Source: Streptomyces tsukubensis (GTDB taxonomy: Bacteria; Actinomycetota; Actinomycetes; Streptomycetales; Streptomycetaceae). From it: 64,000 bases of DNA. Below the pieces are notes generated by a model that was not told where the DNA came from, ran no database searches, and saw only the letters and a program-made list of their open reading frames with translations. The first letter of the stretch is position 1. Every line of letters starts with the position of its first letter. The DNA lies in NCBI RefSeq assembly GCF_009296025.1, contig NZ_CP045178.1:4092001-4156000 (forward strand), given 5' to 3'. Positions 33,200 to 42,027 of this stretch are shown here, in pieces. The translations under genes were made by a program, and so were the position numbers.

Positions 33200-34092
33200 T
33201 CCGTGCCCGGAGCCGTGCCGGGCGTGTCACCGGTGGCGGCCGGCGTGTCACCGGAAGCGGCGGGATCCTGCTCCTGTGCCCACCGGCCGGCGAGCGCGGC
33301 CGCCCTGTTCGCCGCCGCGGCCACCGCCTCGGGGCCGCCCTCGGCACGGGCCGCCGCGTACCCCACGAGGAACGTCGTCAGCGGGGCGGCGGGCCTGGCC
33401 ACACCGTGCGCGGCGTCCCTGGCCAGATCGAGCAGTACGCCGGTGTCGACGTCCAGATCGATGCCCAGTTCTTCCTTGACTGCGGAAATCCATTGATCCA
33501 ACACGTGCCCATGCTCTCTGATGCGGGCTCGGGCCGTGGCGATGTCCTGCCAGGTGTCGCAGTCGAAGGAGGCCACGTCGTCGGCGAGCCGGACGAGTTT
33601 CAGTCGCGCGGTGAGGTGTCGCAGGGGCAGCCCGGTCAGAGCGCCGTGGTCATCGGCGAGCCGGCCGAGCTCCCGGCGCAGTGCGGCGCTCCGGTAGGCG
33701 GCGACCAGTGGCTGGTCCCTGCCGTCCCCGTCAGTGAGGAGCACGCCGTCGGACGTGGACTCCGCGAGGGCCGAAAGGATCCGTTCGACGGTGGCCGCGT
33801 CCAGGAAGGGCAGATCGGCGGAGAGCGCCAGGACCTGTTCCTGACCTGTACGGCGCAGCCCGGCGTCGAGCGCGGCGAGCGGACCGCCACCGCGCGGTTC
33901 CTCGGCTGCCCAGATCACCGGCCGTGCGGTCGGCCGGGGTGCGGCCACCACGACGGTGGTCCGCGCCCCCGAACAGGCGGCGAGCACCCGGTCGAGCAGG
34001 GACCTGCCGCCGACCCGGACGCCCGGTTTGTCGGCGCCGCCGAGCCGTTTCGCCGCGCCACCGGCGAGAACTACGGCGTCATACGCGCTCAC
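33196..34092 (-). CDS. MobA-like NTP transferase fused to a DUF6457-like domain
   Basis: 298 aa from GTG 34092; a longer open frame to 34302 runs through repeat DNA and is rejected. The first ~190 residues are a nucleotidyltransferase: VVLAGGAAKRLGGADKPGVRVGGRSLLDRVL and LALSADLPFLDA (metal-binding Asp). The last ~100 residues form a helical domain (VLDQWISAVKEELGIDLDVDTGVLLDLARDAAHGVARPAAPLTTFLVGYAAAR) often found alone or fused to MobA in actinomycetes. It should attach GMP to molybdopterin in MGD cofactor synthesis. It overlaps moeA by ATGA, which supports the pathway. Confidence 0.85.
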   Translation of the reverse strand: MSAYDAVVLAGGAAKRLGGADKPGVRVGGRSLLDRVLAACSGARTTVVVAAPRPTARPVIWAAEEPRGGGPLAALDAGLRRTGQEQVLALSADLPFLDAATVERILSALAESTSDGVLLTDGDGRDQPLVAAYRSAALRRELGRLADDHGALTGLPLRHLTARLKLVRLADDVASFDCDTWQDIATARARIREHGHVLDQWISAVKEELGIDLDVDTGVLLDLARDAAHGVARPAAPLTTFLVGYAAARAEGGPEAVAAAANRAAALAGRWAQEQDPAASGDTPAATGDTPGTAPGTE

Positions 34093-34455
34093 CCCCTGAG
34101 TATGAACAACAGGACGATCAATGACACCCCTGTACGCACACCTCTTGGGGAGACAAGGCCGCAGGCCGCTGGAGAACCGGGCCGCAGGCCACCCGCGAAT
34201 CGGGCCAGAGGCCACCCGAGAACCGGGACCACAAGCCGCTGGAGCACCAGGCCGCCGACCGCCGAAAACCCAGGTCGCGGCAGCCCGGAAGACCCGGGCC
34301 ACCGGGTGCCGGAGAACCGGGGCTCGGGGTGCCGGAGAGCCTGTGCCACGGGGTGCCGGAGAACCGGGCCACGGCGGAACCCCGGCCGGGCGCTGTGACG
34401 AAACCGTCCTACGACGAACTCACAGCGCGCTCAACAGCCGGGCACAGTACGGCAC
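34093..34455. repeat. Intergenic region with degenerate GGAGAACCGGG repeats
   Basis: This 363-bp gap between divergent genes is filled from about 34160 to 34380 by imperfect repeats built around GGAGAACCGGG (34171, 34217, 34311, 34358) and related GCCGGAGAAC units. I see no gene. The last ~70 bp must carry the protease promoter. Confidence 0.65.
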
Positions 34456-36018
34456 ATGCGTAATCGATCTCTACTGTTCTGCGTCATGCTCGCGGTGGCC
34501 GCGCCGCTGCTCGGCGCCGCCCCGGCCCAGGCCATAGTGGGTGGCACAGAGTCGGAGCAGGCCTACTCGTTCATGGGCTCGTTCCAGCCGTCCTACCCAG
34601 CGCCACCACGCCCCGACAAGCACGGCTGCGGGGTGGAGGTCCTCGCGCCGCAGTGGGTGCTGACCGCCGGCCACTGCGCGGGCCGCAACCCGACCGGGGC
34701 GAAAACGGGTGTCCCGCGCGGATGGAAGGTCCGCGTCGGGTCACTCGACACCACCTCAGGAGGTGAGGTCGCCGAGGTCGATCACTACTACCGACTGGCG
34801 ACCAACAACGACGAGGGTGGCTTCTGGGGCAAGGACCTCTCGTTGCTGCACCTGCGGACCCCGGTCAAGACCAAACCCGTACGAATCGCCTCGACCACGC
34901 CCCGGGACAACGCCCCCGTCCGCATCATGGGCTGGGGCACGACCTGCGCCGACAGCAACGATCCCGCGTGTCTCCCCACACGGCTGCGGGAGGCCGACAC
35001 CGTGGTGCAGCCGACCTCGGTCTGTGAGAAGGCATCCCCCGGAGAGCTGTGCGTCGGCAGCCGCGACGGCAGCGTCGCCGCGGCCAACATGGACTCCGGC
35101 GGGCCCGCGCTGGTCCGCGAGGACGGCGAATGGGCGTTGGCCGGTACGGTCAGCGGGCCCGACGGCGACAACGCCCCGACCCTCTACACCGATGTCACCA
35201 AGCACGCCGACTGGATCAACGGCATCATCACCGGCACCGACGTACCCCCCGACGACCACGTCCCGAACGTGGAAGGCGCGGTGGACCTGGGCGTCTGCGC
35301 GGGCTCCGTGGTCCGCGCGCCGGCCTCCCGGCCCAAGGACCCGGCGCTGCTGCTGACCAACGGCCACTGCGTGGAGGGCGAGCAGCCCGCACCGGGCGCC
35401 GCGCTGGTGGACCGGCCCGCCGACCGCGAGGTGCCCATCGCCGACCGCCAGGGCTACCCCCGGGCCACCGCCCACGCGAACCGGCTGCTCTACGCGACGA
35501 TGACCGGCACCGACATCGCGCTCTACCGTCTGGACAAGAGCTACGCGCGGCTGAAGGCGGAGGGCGCGAAGGTCTTCCAGCTCACCTCCACCCCCGTACG
35601 CGCGGGCGCCCCGCTGACCATGGCCTACACCAGCGAGCGCCTGAACTGCACCGCGCAGGCCGTGGTCGCACACGTACGTGAGGGCCGCTACCAGCAGGAC
35701 GAGTCGATCCGTTACGCCACCGAAGCGGAGTGCGCCCCCTGGCCCGGCACATCCGGTTCGGCGCTGCTCGCCGCCGACGGCAACACCGTCGTGGGGATCC
35801 ACAACACCCACAACCAGGCCGGCGAGCAGTGCACCGACAACAACCCCTGCGAGGTGGACCGCGCCGGGGACGTGACCTCCGTGCAGGGGCGTGGCTACGG
35901 CCAGCAGGTCAACATGGTCCCGGCCTGCCTGGCCAAGGGATCGAAGCTGGACCTGTCCCACAAGGGCTGCACCCTCGCCCTCACCGGCGCCACGACCCGC
36001 TCCGCCGAAGGCCGTTGA
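34456..36018 (+). CDS. Secreted trypsin-like serine protease with two protease domains
   Basis: 520 aa. Signal peptide MRNRSLLFCVMLAVAAPLLG... cleaved near APAQA. Domain 1 (residues ~27-255) begins IVGGTESE as in mature trypsins and has the triad VLTAGHC, GKDLSLLHL and AANMDSGGPAL (Gly of GDSGGP replaced by Met). Domain 2 (residues ~270-500) has its own triad-like set: LLLTNGHCVEG, GTDIALYRLD and PWPGTSGSALL. Even cysteine pairs suggest several disulfides. There is no wall anchor, so it is extracellular. A tandem double protease is unusual. Substrate unknown. Confidence 0.87.
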   Translation: MRNRSLLFCVMLAVAAPLLGAAPAQAIVGGTESEQAYSFMGSFQPSYPAPPRPDKHGCGVEVLAPQWVLTAGHCAGRNPTGAKTGVPRGWKVRVGSLDTTSGGEVAEVDHYYRLATNNDEGGFWGKDLSLLHLRTPVKTKPVRIASTTPRDNAPVRIMGWGTTCADSNDPACLPTRLREADTVVQPTSVCEKASPGELCVGSRDGSVAAANMDSGGPALVREDGEWALAGTVSGPDGDNAPTLYTDVTKHADWINGIITGTDVPPDDHVPNVEGAVDLGVCAGSVVRAPASRPKDPALLLTNGHCVEGEQPAPGAALVDRPADREVPIADRQGYPRATAHANRLLYATMTGTDIALYRLDKSYARLKAEGAKVFQLTSTPVRAGAPLTMAYTSERLNCTAQAVVAHVREGRYQQDESIRYATEAECAPWPGTSGSALLAADGNTVVGIHNTHNQAGEQCTDNNPCEVDRAGDVTSVQGRGYGQQVNMVPACLAKGSKLDLSHKGCTLALTGATTRSAEGR

Positions 36019-36060
36019 TCCGACAGCCGTTGATCCGATACGTGGCCCCCACGACGCAAG

Positions 36061-36114
36061 CGCCGGAAGCGCCGGACGCACCGGACTCACCGGACTCACC
36101 GGACTCACCCGTCG
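36061..36114. repeat. 9-bp repeat CACCGGACT-like x6
   Basis: Six 9-bp units from CGCCGGAAG to CACCGGACT, the last three exact. They follow the protease stop by about 40 bp. The 320-bp gap 36019-36338 otherwise holds only the heptamer tract and no gene. Confidence 0.75.
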
Positions 36115-36187
36115 CAGGGGCCACGGTCGCTACGGATACCGTCCGCCTCCGCCGTCCCCCGTCGCCCTCAGCCGTCATCGTTTGCGG

Positions 36188-36269
36188 CCCTCCGCCCTCC
36201 ACCCTCCACCCGCCACCCGCCGACTGCCGACTTCCGACTTCCGACTTCCGACTGACGACTGACGACTGA
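36188..36269. repeat. Heptamer repeats CCCTCCA and CGACTTC/CGACTGA
   Basis: Four to five units of CCCTCCA/CCCGCCA pass directly into seven units of CGACTNN: CGACTGC, then CGACTTC x3, then CGACTGA x3. The 7-bp phase is unbroken. It lies between the convergent protease and bkdC2 genes. Confidence 0.85.
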
Positions 36270-36338
36270 CGGGGGTGACGGGGGTATACGGCGGCAGCGG
36301 CAGTGGCCAAGCGCCCCTCCCGTTCCTCTCCCCACCCC

Positions 36339-38147
36339 TCACACCGAACGCAACAGCACCGCCGGCTGCTCGACACAGTCCGCCACGTACCGCAGGAACC
36401 CGCCCGCCGTGCCGCCGTCGCACACCCGGTGGTCGAAGGTCAGCGAGAGCTGCACGACCTGGCGTACCGCCAACTCCCCATCGTGGACCCAAGGTTTGGC
36501 AGTGATCCTGCCGACGCCGAGCATCGCGGCCTCGGGGTGGTTGATGATCGGTGTGGAGCCGTCGACGCCGAACACCCCGTAGTTGTTCAGGGTGAAGGTG
36601 GAGCCCGTCAGTTGGGCCGGGGCGAGCCGGCCCTCCCTGCCCGCCTCGGTCAGCCGGGCGAACTCCGCCGTCAGGGACTCCACGTCCCGCCCCCGCGCGT
36701 CCCTGACCACGGGTACGACGAGCCCCCGAGGGGTCTGCGCGGCGAAACCGAGGTGCACCGCGTCAAGGCGGACTATCTCCCGCGCCTCCATGTCGACCCG
36801 GGAGTTCAGCTCGGGGAAACGGACGAGAGCCGCGACGGTGATCCTGGCGAGCAGCGCCAGCAGCGAGACCTTGGGACCGCCCGCCGCGTTCATGGCCGAC
36901 CTGGCCAGGGTCAGTTCGGTGGCGTCGGCATCCACCCAGCAGGTGGCGTCCGGGATCTCCCTGCGGCTGCGGGAGAGCCGGTCGGCGGCGGCGCCCAGCA
37001 TCCCCCGCAACGGGACCCGTGTCCCCTCACTCTCGGCATACGATCCCGCGACCGTCTCCCGCCGCTGGTCAAAGGCGGCCCCCGCCCCAGCGCCGACACC
37101 GACACCGACACCGTTGTTGGTCTGGGCCCTCTGCTCTTCTGCGTCGTGCGCCGGTACGGCCGCCCGTCCGTCACCGTCGGCCCCGTACCGGGCGTCTTCC
37201 GTCGTACGCACCGCACGCGTACGCATCGCGCTCTCGACGTCCCCGCGCAGAATCAGCCCCTCAGGTCCGGTACCGGTCACGTCGCGGAGCTCGACACCGT
37301 TGTGGCGGGCCAGCCTGCGTACGAGCGGCGAGATGACCGGCACGGGTCCATCCAACGGCCGTCCCGACCGAACACCTTCACCCGCACGGGCACCACTGGC
37401 CACACGGGCACCTTCACTCGCGCGGGAACCACCCGCCATTCGGACACCATTGGCCTCGTGAGCACCACTGGCCTCGTGAGCACCACTGGCCTCGTGAGCG
37501 CCGCTGGCCTCATAAGGACCACTGCCCGCATGGCCCCGCGTCTTCGGCTCACCGTGCGACGCACCGCCACCCGCCGACGCACCGCCCCCAAAAGCCCCAC
37601 CGATCAGCGGCCCCTGTCGTACCCTGCGCCGCCGCGCGGGGGCCGCGCCCGTCCCGTACCCGACAAGGACGTTGCCCGAGGAGTCGGCCGCGGCCTCACC
37701 CGAGGTGACCTCGGGGGCCGCTGACCGTCCATCCAGCTCCCCGACCACACCGGGCTCGTCCCCTCCGACCCCAGCCGCTCCACCACCGTCGGGGCCCATC
37801 CCCTCGGCGCCGATCCCGTCGACACCGCTCCCCTCCGAGCTGATCCCCTCCGAGCCATTCCCTTCCGAGCCGCCCCCGTCAGCCCCATTCCCGTCCGCCG
37901 CACTCCCGACCGCGACGGTCAACAGCGGCGCCCCCACGGGAAGCTCCTTGCCCTCCTCGCCGAACCGGGCCGTGACCACGCCCGCGTACGGACAGGGCAC
38001 CTCGACCATCGCCTTGGCCGTCTCCACCTCGACCACCGGTTGGTCGGTCTCGACGATGTCCCCGACCTCCACCAGCCAGCGGACGACCTCCGCCTCCGTC
38101 AGCCCCTCGCCGAGGTCGGGCAGTTTGAATTCGTGTACCCGCGCCAT
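36339..38147 (-). CDS. bkdC2: Dihydrolipoamide acyltransferase E2 of branched-chain keto-acid dehydrogenase, cluster 2
   Basis: 602 aa from ATG 38147; the stop of the E1 beta gene overlaps it as TGATG. Lipoyl domain (residues 1-80, lipoyl-Lys in EVETAKAMVEVP), a very long linker rich in Gly/Ser/Glu with tandem repeats (EASGAHEASGAH; SEGISSEGSG), a peripheral-subunit-binding domain (PVISPLVRRLARHNGVELRDV, ~residue 290) and the acyltransferase core ending LTFDHRVCDGGTAGGFL (HRxxDG). The linker is longer than in cluster 1 and is extended by in-frame repeats. Role as for bkdC1. Confidence 0.87.
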   Translation of the reverse strand: MARVHEFKLPDLGEGLTEAEVVRWLVEVGDIVETDQPVVEVETAKAMVEVPCPYAGVVTARFGEEGKELPVGAPLLTVAVGSAADGNGADGGGSEGNGSEGISSEGSGVDGIGAEGMGPDGGGAAGVGGDEPGVVGELDGRSAAPEVTSGEAAADSSGNVLVGYGTGAAPARRRRVRQGPLIGGAFGGGASAGGGASHGEPKTRGHAGSGPYEASGAHEASGAHEASGAHEANGVRMAGGSRASEGARVASGARAGEGVRSGRPLDGPVPVISPLVRRLARHNGVELRDVTGTGPEGLILRGDVESAMRTRAVRTTEDARYGADGDGRAAVPAHDAEEQRAQTNNGVGVGVGAGAGAAFDQRRETVAGSYAESEGTRVPLRGMLGAAADRLSRSRREIPDATCWVDADATELTLARSAMNAAGGPKVSLLALLARITVAALVRFPELNSRVDMEAREIVRLDAVHLGFAAQTPRGLVVPVVRDARGRDVESLTAEFARLTEAGREGRLAPAQLTGSTFTLNNYGVFGVDGSTPIINHPEAAMLGVGRITAKPWVHDGELAVRQVVQLSLTFDHRVCDGGTAGGFLRYVADCVEQPAVLLRSV

Positions 38148-39175
38148 CAGTTCGCCGCCTCCCACTGGAGCCGGGCCACCGCGTCGAGGACCCTGTCCAC
38201 GCCCGGCAGATGGCTGCGTTCGAGCATCGGCGGCGGATACGGGATGTCGAAGCCGGAGACCCGCAGCACCGGCGCCTCCAGGTGGTGGAAGCAGCGCTCG
38301 GTGACCCGCGCGACGATCTCACCGCCGGGACCCGCGAAGCCGCCCGACTCGTGCACCACGACCGCGCGCCCGGTCCTGCGTACCGAAGCGCAGACCGTCT
38401 CGTCGTCGAACGGCACCAACGACCGCAGATCCACGACCTCCAGGTCCCACCCCTCGGCCCGCGCGGCCTCGGCCGCTTCGAGACAGACCGGCACGGAGGG
38501 GCCGTAGGTGATGAGGGTGGCGCTGCGCCCCGGCCGCCGGACCACGGCCCGGCCCACCGGTGGCACCGCCTCAGGGTCCTGCGGCGACCAGGGCGCCTTC
38601 GACCAGTAGAGACGCTTGGGCTCAAGGAAGACGACCGGGTCGTCGGAGGCGATGGCCGCTCTCAGCAGCCCGTACGCGTCGGGGACCGTGGCCGGGGTGA
38701 CGACGTGCAGGCCGGGCGTGGCCATGTAGTAGATCTCCGAGGAGTCGCTGTGGTGCTCGACTCCGCCGATACCCCCGCCGTAGGGGACACGGATGGTGAG
38801 GGGCAGCGGCAGGGCGCCCCCCGTGCGGTTGCGCATCTTGGCCACGTGGCTGATCAACTGCTCGAACGCCGGGTAGGCGAAGGCGTCGAACTGCATCTCG
38901 ACCACCGGCCGCAGCCCGTACATCGCCATGCCCACGGCGGCACCGAGGATGCCGGCCTCGGCGAGCGGTGTGTCCGTACAGCGGTCGTCGCCGAACTCTG
39001 CGGCGAGGCCGTCGGTGACGCGGAAGACACCGCCGAGCGTCCCCACGTCCTCACCCATCACATGGACGGCCGGGTCCTCGGCCATCGCGTCACGCATGGC
39101 ACGGCCGAGCGCCTGGGCCATGGTGGCCGGTTTCGCCCCCGCCGCACTCGCGGGCCCCGCGGTCACGGTCGTCAT
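38147..39175 (-). CDS. bkdB2: Branched-chain keto-acid dehydrogenase E1 beta subunit, cluster 2
   Basis: 342 aa from ATG 39175, overlapping the E1 alpha stop (ATGA); the frame stays open to 39622 but that part lies within bkdA2. Pyrimidine-binding domain VHVMGEDVGTLGGVFRVTDGLAAEFG, then VEHHSDSSEIYYMATPGLHVVTPA, and the C-terminal transketolase domain LEVVDLRSLVPFDDETV. It parallels bkdB1 in length and motifs. Part of the A2-B2-C2 operon, whose three genes overlap one another. Confidence 0.9.
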   Translation of the reverse strand: MTTVTAGPASAAGAKPATMAQALGRAMRDAMAEDPAVHVMGEDVGTLGGVFRVTDGLAAEFGDDRCTDTPLAEAGILGAAVGMAMYGLRPVVEMQFDAFAYPAFEQLISHVAKMRNRTGGALPLPLTIRVPYGGGIGGVEHHSDSSEIYYMATPGLHVVTPATVPDAYGLLRAAIASDDPVVFLEPKRLYWSKAPWSPQDPEAVPPVGRAVVRRPGRSATLITYGPSVPVCLEAAEAARAEGWDLEVVDLRSLVPFDDETVCASVRRTGRAVVVHESGGFAGPGGEIVARVTERCFHHLEAPVLRVSGFDIPYPPPMLERSHLPGVDRVLDAVARLQWEAAN

Positions 39176-40497
39176 CGTGTCTCCCCTCCGCCACGGCCGG
39201 ACGCGCCGGACACCGTACGCACCGAGCTGTCCTGTCCCCCCGAGCCACCCCGGCCGGTCGGACCGGCCCCCACAGCCGGCTCCGTCTGCACACCGGCGGA
39301 CGGTCCCCTCTCCGACCCGGCGGACGGTCCCGTCTCCGACCCGGCGGACGGTCCCGTCTCCGACCCGGCGGACGGTTCCGTCTCCGCCTCCAGCTCGGCG
39401 CCGAGCATCGCCGCCTGCTCCATGAGCTGTGTGGTCCTGTCCGCGTAGACATGGCCGAAGAGGTCCAGGGGCCGCAGCTCGGGGTCGGTGTTCATCCGCT
39501 CCCGCAGACCGGCCGCGAAACGCTCGGCCCGGTCCCGCTCGGCCTCGACGCCGGCCTCGTCCAGCAGCCCCCTGGCGGTCAGCGCGCGTTCCATGAGGGC
39601 GACGGGGTCGTGCCCGCGCCACGCCTCGATCTCTTCGTCCTTCCGGTAGCGCGTCGCGTCGTCCGCGTTGGTGTGTGCGTCGAGGCGGTAGGTCACCGCC
39701 TCCACGACGGTCGGGCCACCGCCCTCCGATGCCCTGCGCACGGCCTGCGAAAGCACTTCGTGGACGGCGACCGCGTCATTGCCGTCCACGAGCCTGCCCG
39801 GTATCCCGTACCCCACGGCCTTGTGGGCCAGCGAGGGGGCGGCGGTCTGCTTGGCGAGGGGGACGGAAATGGCGAAGCCGTTGTTCTGCACGAGGAAGAC
39901 GACGGGCGCCCGCCATACGGCGGCGAAGTTCAGTGCTTCGTGGAAGTCGCCCTCACTGGTGCCGCCGTCGCCGACGAGGGCGAGCGCGACGACATCGTCA
40001 CCCTTGAGCCGCGCCGCGTGAGCGAGCCCGACCGCGTGCGGAAGGTGAGTGGCGAGGGGGGTGCAGAGCGGGGCGACGCGGTGGGCACGCGAGTCGTATC
40101 CGGTGTGCCTGTCACCGCGCAGCAGCGTCAGCGCCTCCACGGGGTCGACACCCCTGGCCACCAGCGCGAGTGTGTCGCGATAGGTCGGAAAGAGCCAGTC
40201 CTGTTCCCTCAGCACCAGCGCGGCGGCGACCTCGCAGGCCTCCTGACCGGTGCTCGACGGATAGACGGCGAGCCTTCCCTGCCTGGTCAGAGCTGTGGCC
40301 TGGGTATTGAACCGGCGACCGCGCACCAGCTCCGCGTACAGCCGCAGCAGCAGCTTCTCTTCGGCCTCCTCCTGCGCCGGGGTGCCGAGAACCCGGTAGG
40401 GCTCGTCATCGGGCAGCAGCGGGCCGGGGTCGGTGGCGGGCCGCCAGGCGGGTGGCGGGGCGGGCCGGTAGGCGCCGCGCTCATCCATCACCGTCAT
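39172..40497 (-). CDS. bkdA2: Branched-chain keto-acid dehydrogenase E1 alpha subunit, cluster 2
   Basis: 441 aa from ATG 40497 with GGAGGTG six bases upstream. ThDP motif VALALVGDGGTSEGDFHEALNFAAVWRAPVVFLVQNN; phospho-loop-like YRLDAHTNADDATRYRKDEE; start DEPYRVLGTPAQEEAEEKLLLRLYAELVRGRRFNTQATAL. The last ~60 residues are a variable tail with three to four PSAGSETG units, encoded by DNA repeats and absent from the catalytic fold. It is first gene of the operon, divergent from an Lrp/AsnC regulator, as expected for BKD controlled by BkdR. Confidence 0.9.
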   Translation of the reverse strand: MTVMDERGAYRPAPPPAWRPATDPGPLLPDDEPYRVLGTPAQEEAEEKLLLRLYAELVRGRRFNTQATALTRQGRLAVYPSSTGQEACEVAAALVLREQDWLFPTYRDTLALVARGVDPVEALTLLRGDRHTGYDSRAHRVAPLCTPLATHLPHAVGLAHAARLKGDDVVALALVGDGGTSEGDFHEALNFAAVWRAPVVFLVQNNGFAISVPLAKQTAAPSLAHKAVGYGIPGRLVDGNDAVAVHEVLSQAVRRASEGGGPTVVEAVTYRLDAHTNADDATRYRKDEEIEAWRGHDPVALMERALTARGLLDEAGVEAERDRAERFAAGLRERMNTDPELRPLDLFGHVYADRTTQLMEQAAMLGAELEAETEPSAGSETGPSAGSETGPSAGSERGPSAGVQTEPAVGAGPTGRGGSGGQDSSVRTVSGASGRGGGETR

Positions 40498-40553
40498 ATC
40501 GAGCACCTCCGTGAGAGCGGCGGGAAGACGCGAATGAGTGACGCGTCTCACCT

Positions 40554-40567
40554 ACCGATTGTTCGGT
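40554..40567. promoter_or_regulatory. Palindrome ACCGATTGTTCGGT upstream of bkdA2/bkdR
   Basis: A near-palindrome in the 171-bp divergent region. It differs at one base from ACCGATCGTTCGGT at 42288-42301 upstream of paaN. Probably a regulator site shared by the two promoters. Confidence 0.55.
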
Positions 40568-40568
40568 C

Positions 40569-40597
40569 GAAGGCGCATTTTGGCTACACGCGCCTTC
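40569..40597. promoter_or_regulatory. Inverted repeat GAAGGCGC-N13-GCGCCTTC
   Basis: Perfect 8-bp arms right after the ACCGATTGTTCGGT element; the spacer contains an AT-rich ATTTTGG. A candidate BkdR (Lrp-type) or promoter-overlapping operator. Confidence 0.45.
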
Positions 40598-40601
40598 AGC
40601 C

Positions 40602-40610
40602 TGTGGACAA
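40602..40610 (-). other. DnaA-box-like nonamer
   Basis: TGTGGACAA, complement TTGTCCACA, the preferred Streptomyces DnaA box. It is also the left part of an inverted repeat CTGTGGA-N10-TCCACAG (40601-40624), so it may instead belong to an operator. Confidence 0.4.
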
Positions 40611-40668
40611 ACGGTTCTCCACAGCCTGGGATGGTCACCGCGTGTCCAAAGAGAAGAGGCAGGGGAAC

Positions 40669-41181
40669 ATGGGGCCTGAACGAATGGCCGACGCGGCCGA
40701 TCCGCGGCCTCTCGACGCCATAGACAAGGACATCCTGCGGATCCTCCAGTCGGACGGCAGGGCCTCGATACGCTCCGTGGCCGAGGCAGTCCACGTGTCA
40801 CGCGCCAACGCCTACGCCCGTATCAACCGGCTGATCGACGACGGCGTGATCCGCGGCTTCGGGGCCCGCGTCAACCACGAACGCGCAGGCCAGGGGGCAT
40901 CCGCCTACATCACTCTGAAGATCGTCCAGAACTCGTGGCGCACCGTGCGCGACCAGTTGCGCGCACTCCCAGGCGCCTCGCACATCGCTCTGGTGAGCGG
41001 CGATTTCGATGTCCTGCTCCTGGTGCACTCACCCGACAACCGCGCGCTGCGCGAGCTGGTGCTCACCCGCCTCCAGGCCATCCCCGAAGTACTGAGCACC
41101 CGCACCCTGCTGGTCTTCGAGGAGGAGGACCCACAACCACAGCCCGGCGGTACGCGCGGTACGGGCGGCGGTACGGACTGA
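40669..41181 (+). CDS. bkdR: Lrp/AsnC family regulator of bkd genes
   Basis: 170 aa from ATG 40669 (AGGGGAA upstream); ATG 40684 is an alternative. N-terminal HTH: LDAIDKDILRILQSDGRASIRSVAEAVHVSRANAYARINRLIDDGVIRGF. C-terminal AsnC ligand domain with VSGDFDVLLLVHSPDNRALRELVLTRLQAIPEVLSTRT. Divergent from bkdA2, the arrangement known for BkdR of Streptomyces and Pseudomonas, where branched-chain amino or keto acids act as effectors. The last 15 residues (PQPQPGGTRGTGGGTD) are low complexity. Confidence 0.88.
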   Translation: MGPERMADAADPRPLDAIDKDILRILQSDGRASIRSVAEAVHVSRANAYARINRLIDDGVIRGFGARVNHERAGQGASAYITLKIVQNSWRTVRDQLRALPGASHIALVSGDFDVLLLVHSPDNRALRELVLTRLQAIPEVLSTRTLLVFEEEDPQPQPGGTRGTGGGTD

Positions 41182-41203
41182 CGGGTCCGCGTGGATCGAG
41201 TCC

Positions 41204-41259
41204 GCGGGCTTGCGGGCTTGCGGGCTTGCGGGCTTGCGGGCTTGCGGGCTTGCGGGCTC
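41204..41259. repeat. 8-bp tandem repeat GCGGGCTT x7
   Basis: Six exact copies and one variant (GCGGGCTC) of an octamer, 22 bp after the bkdR stop. From 41300 to 41400 follow irregular repeats of GGTCGGCAG and GACCGATAG. No gene is visible in 41182-41427. Confidence 0.9.
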
Positions 41260-41427
41260 AGGGCCTGCGAGCCTCGGCCTTTCCGGGCTCCGCCGGGCAC
41301 CCGACCGGCGGCGGTCGGCAGTGGTCGGCAGCGACCGATAGCGACCGCGGTGGTCGACGGTGGTCGATAACGACCGACGGCGGTCGGCAGCGGTCGGTAA
41401 AGCGGCCAGTGCCGCCACCGCCCGTCC

Positions 41428-42027
41428 TCAGCCCCGCTGCCGCCGCAGACCGTCGAAGGCGAGCCGTACGACGGCGTCGGAGACCTCCTGGTTGTCGACC
41501 GCGCCCCGCCCTTCCGGCCGGTACCACTCGACCACCGAATTGATCATGCCGAAGAGCAGCCGGGTCGCCAGCCTGATCTCGACGTCCGTACGCAGATCCC
41601 CCTCGGCGACGGCGGCCTTGAGGAGTTCGGCGACCTGGTGGTCGAAGTCCCGCCGCCGTTCCATCGCCCACCGCTCGGTGTCCGTGTTTCCGCGTACCCG
41701 CAACAGCAGCGTCACGTAGGGGAGTTCCGCCATCAGCAGCTCGACGGTCCTACGGGTCACGTACTCCAGCCGCTCCACCGCCCGCCCCTCGCGTGCGCGC
41801 TCCTCGCCGAGGATGCCGAAGAGCCCGTCCAGAGCGCGGCTCACCGCCCTGCGCAGCAGTTCCTCCTTGCCCGACACGTGGTGGTAGATCGAGGACTTGG
41901 AGATTCCGGCGGCCTTGGAGAGGTGCTCCATGGAGGTTCCGTCGTAGCCACGGTCGTTGAAGACGCGCACGGCGACGGAGAGCAGGGTCTCGGGCGTGTA
42001 GGTGTCGCGCTTGGCAGCAGCCACCAT
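41428..42027 (-). CDS. TetR family regulator, probably of phenylacetate/fatty-acid catabolism
   Basis: 199 aa from ATG 42027 (GTG 42039 is also possible). HTH: TPETLLSVAVRVFNDRGYDGTSMEHLSKAAGISKSSIYHHVSGKEELL. The C-terminal domain includes ELPYVTLLLRVRGNTDTERWAMERRRDFDHQVAELLKAAVAEGDLRTDVEIRLATRLLFGMINSVVEWYRPEG, typical of FadR/PaaR-like actinobacterial TetR proteins that sense acyl- or phenylacetyl-CoA. It is divergent from paaN, with the palindrome ACCGATCGTTCGGT in between, and is likely the repressor acting there. Confidence 0.87.
   Translation of the reverse strand: MVAAAKRDTYTPETLLSVAVRVFNDRGYDGTSMEHLSKAAGISKSSIYHHVSGKEELLRRAVSRALDGLFGILGEERAREGRAVERLEYVTRRTVELLMAELPYVTLLLRVRGNTDTERWAMERRRDFDHQVAELLKAAVAEGDLRTDVEIRLATRLLFGMINSVVEWYRPEGRGAVDNQEVSDAVVRLAFDGLRRQRG

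Noticed and set aside
34120..34390. Coding sequence through the GGAGAACCGGG repeats
   Set aside because: Open frames here are only repeat translations without start signals or similarity.
32377..34398. 673-codon open frame on the plus strand opposite moeA and the mobA-like gene
   Set aside because: Very Arg/Pro/Gly-rich, matches no family and is antisense to clear genes; an artefact of GC-rich codon bias and repeats.
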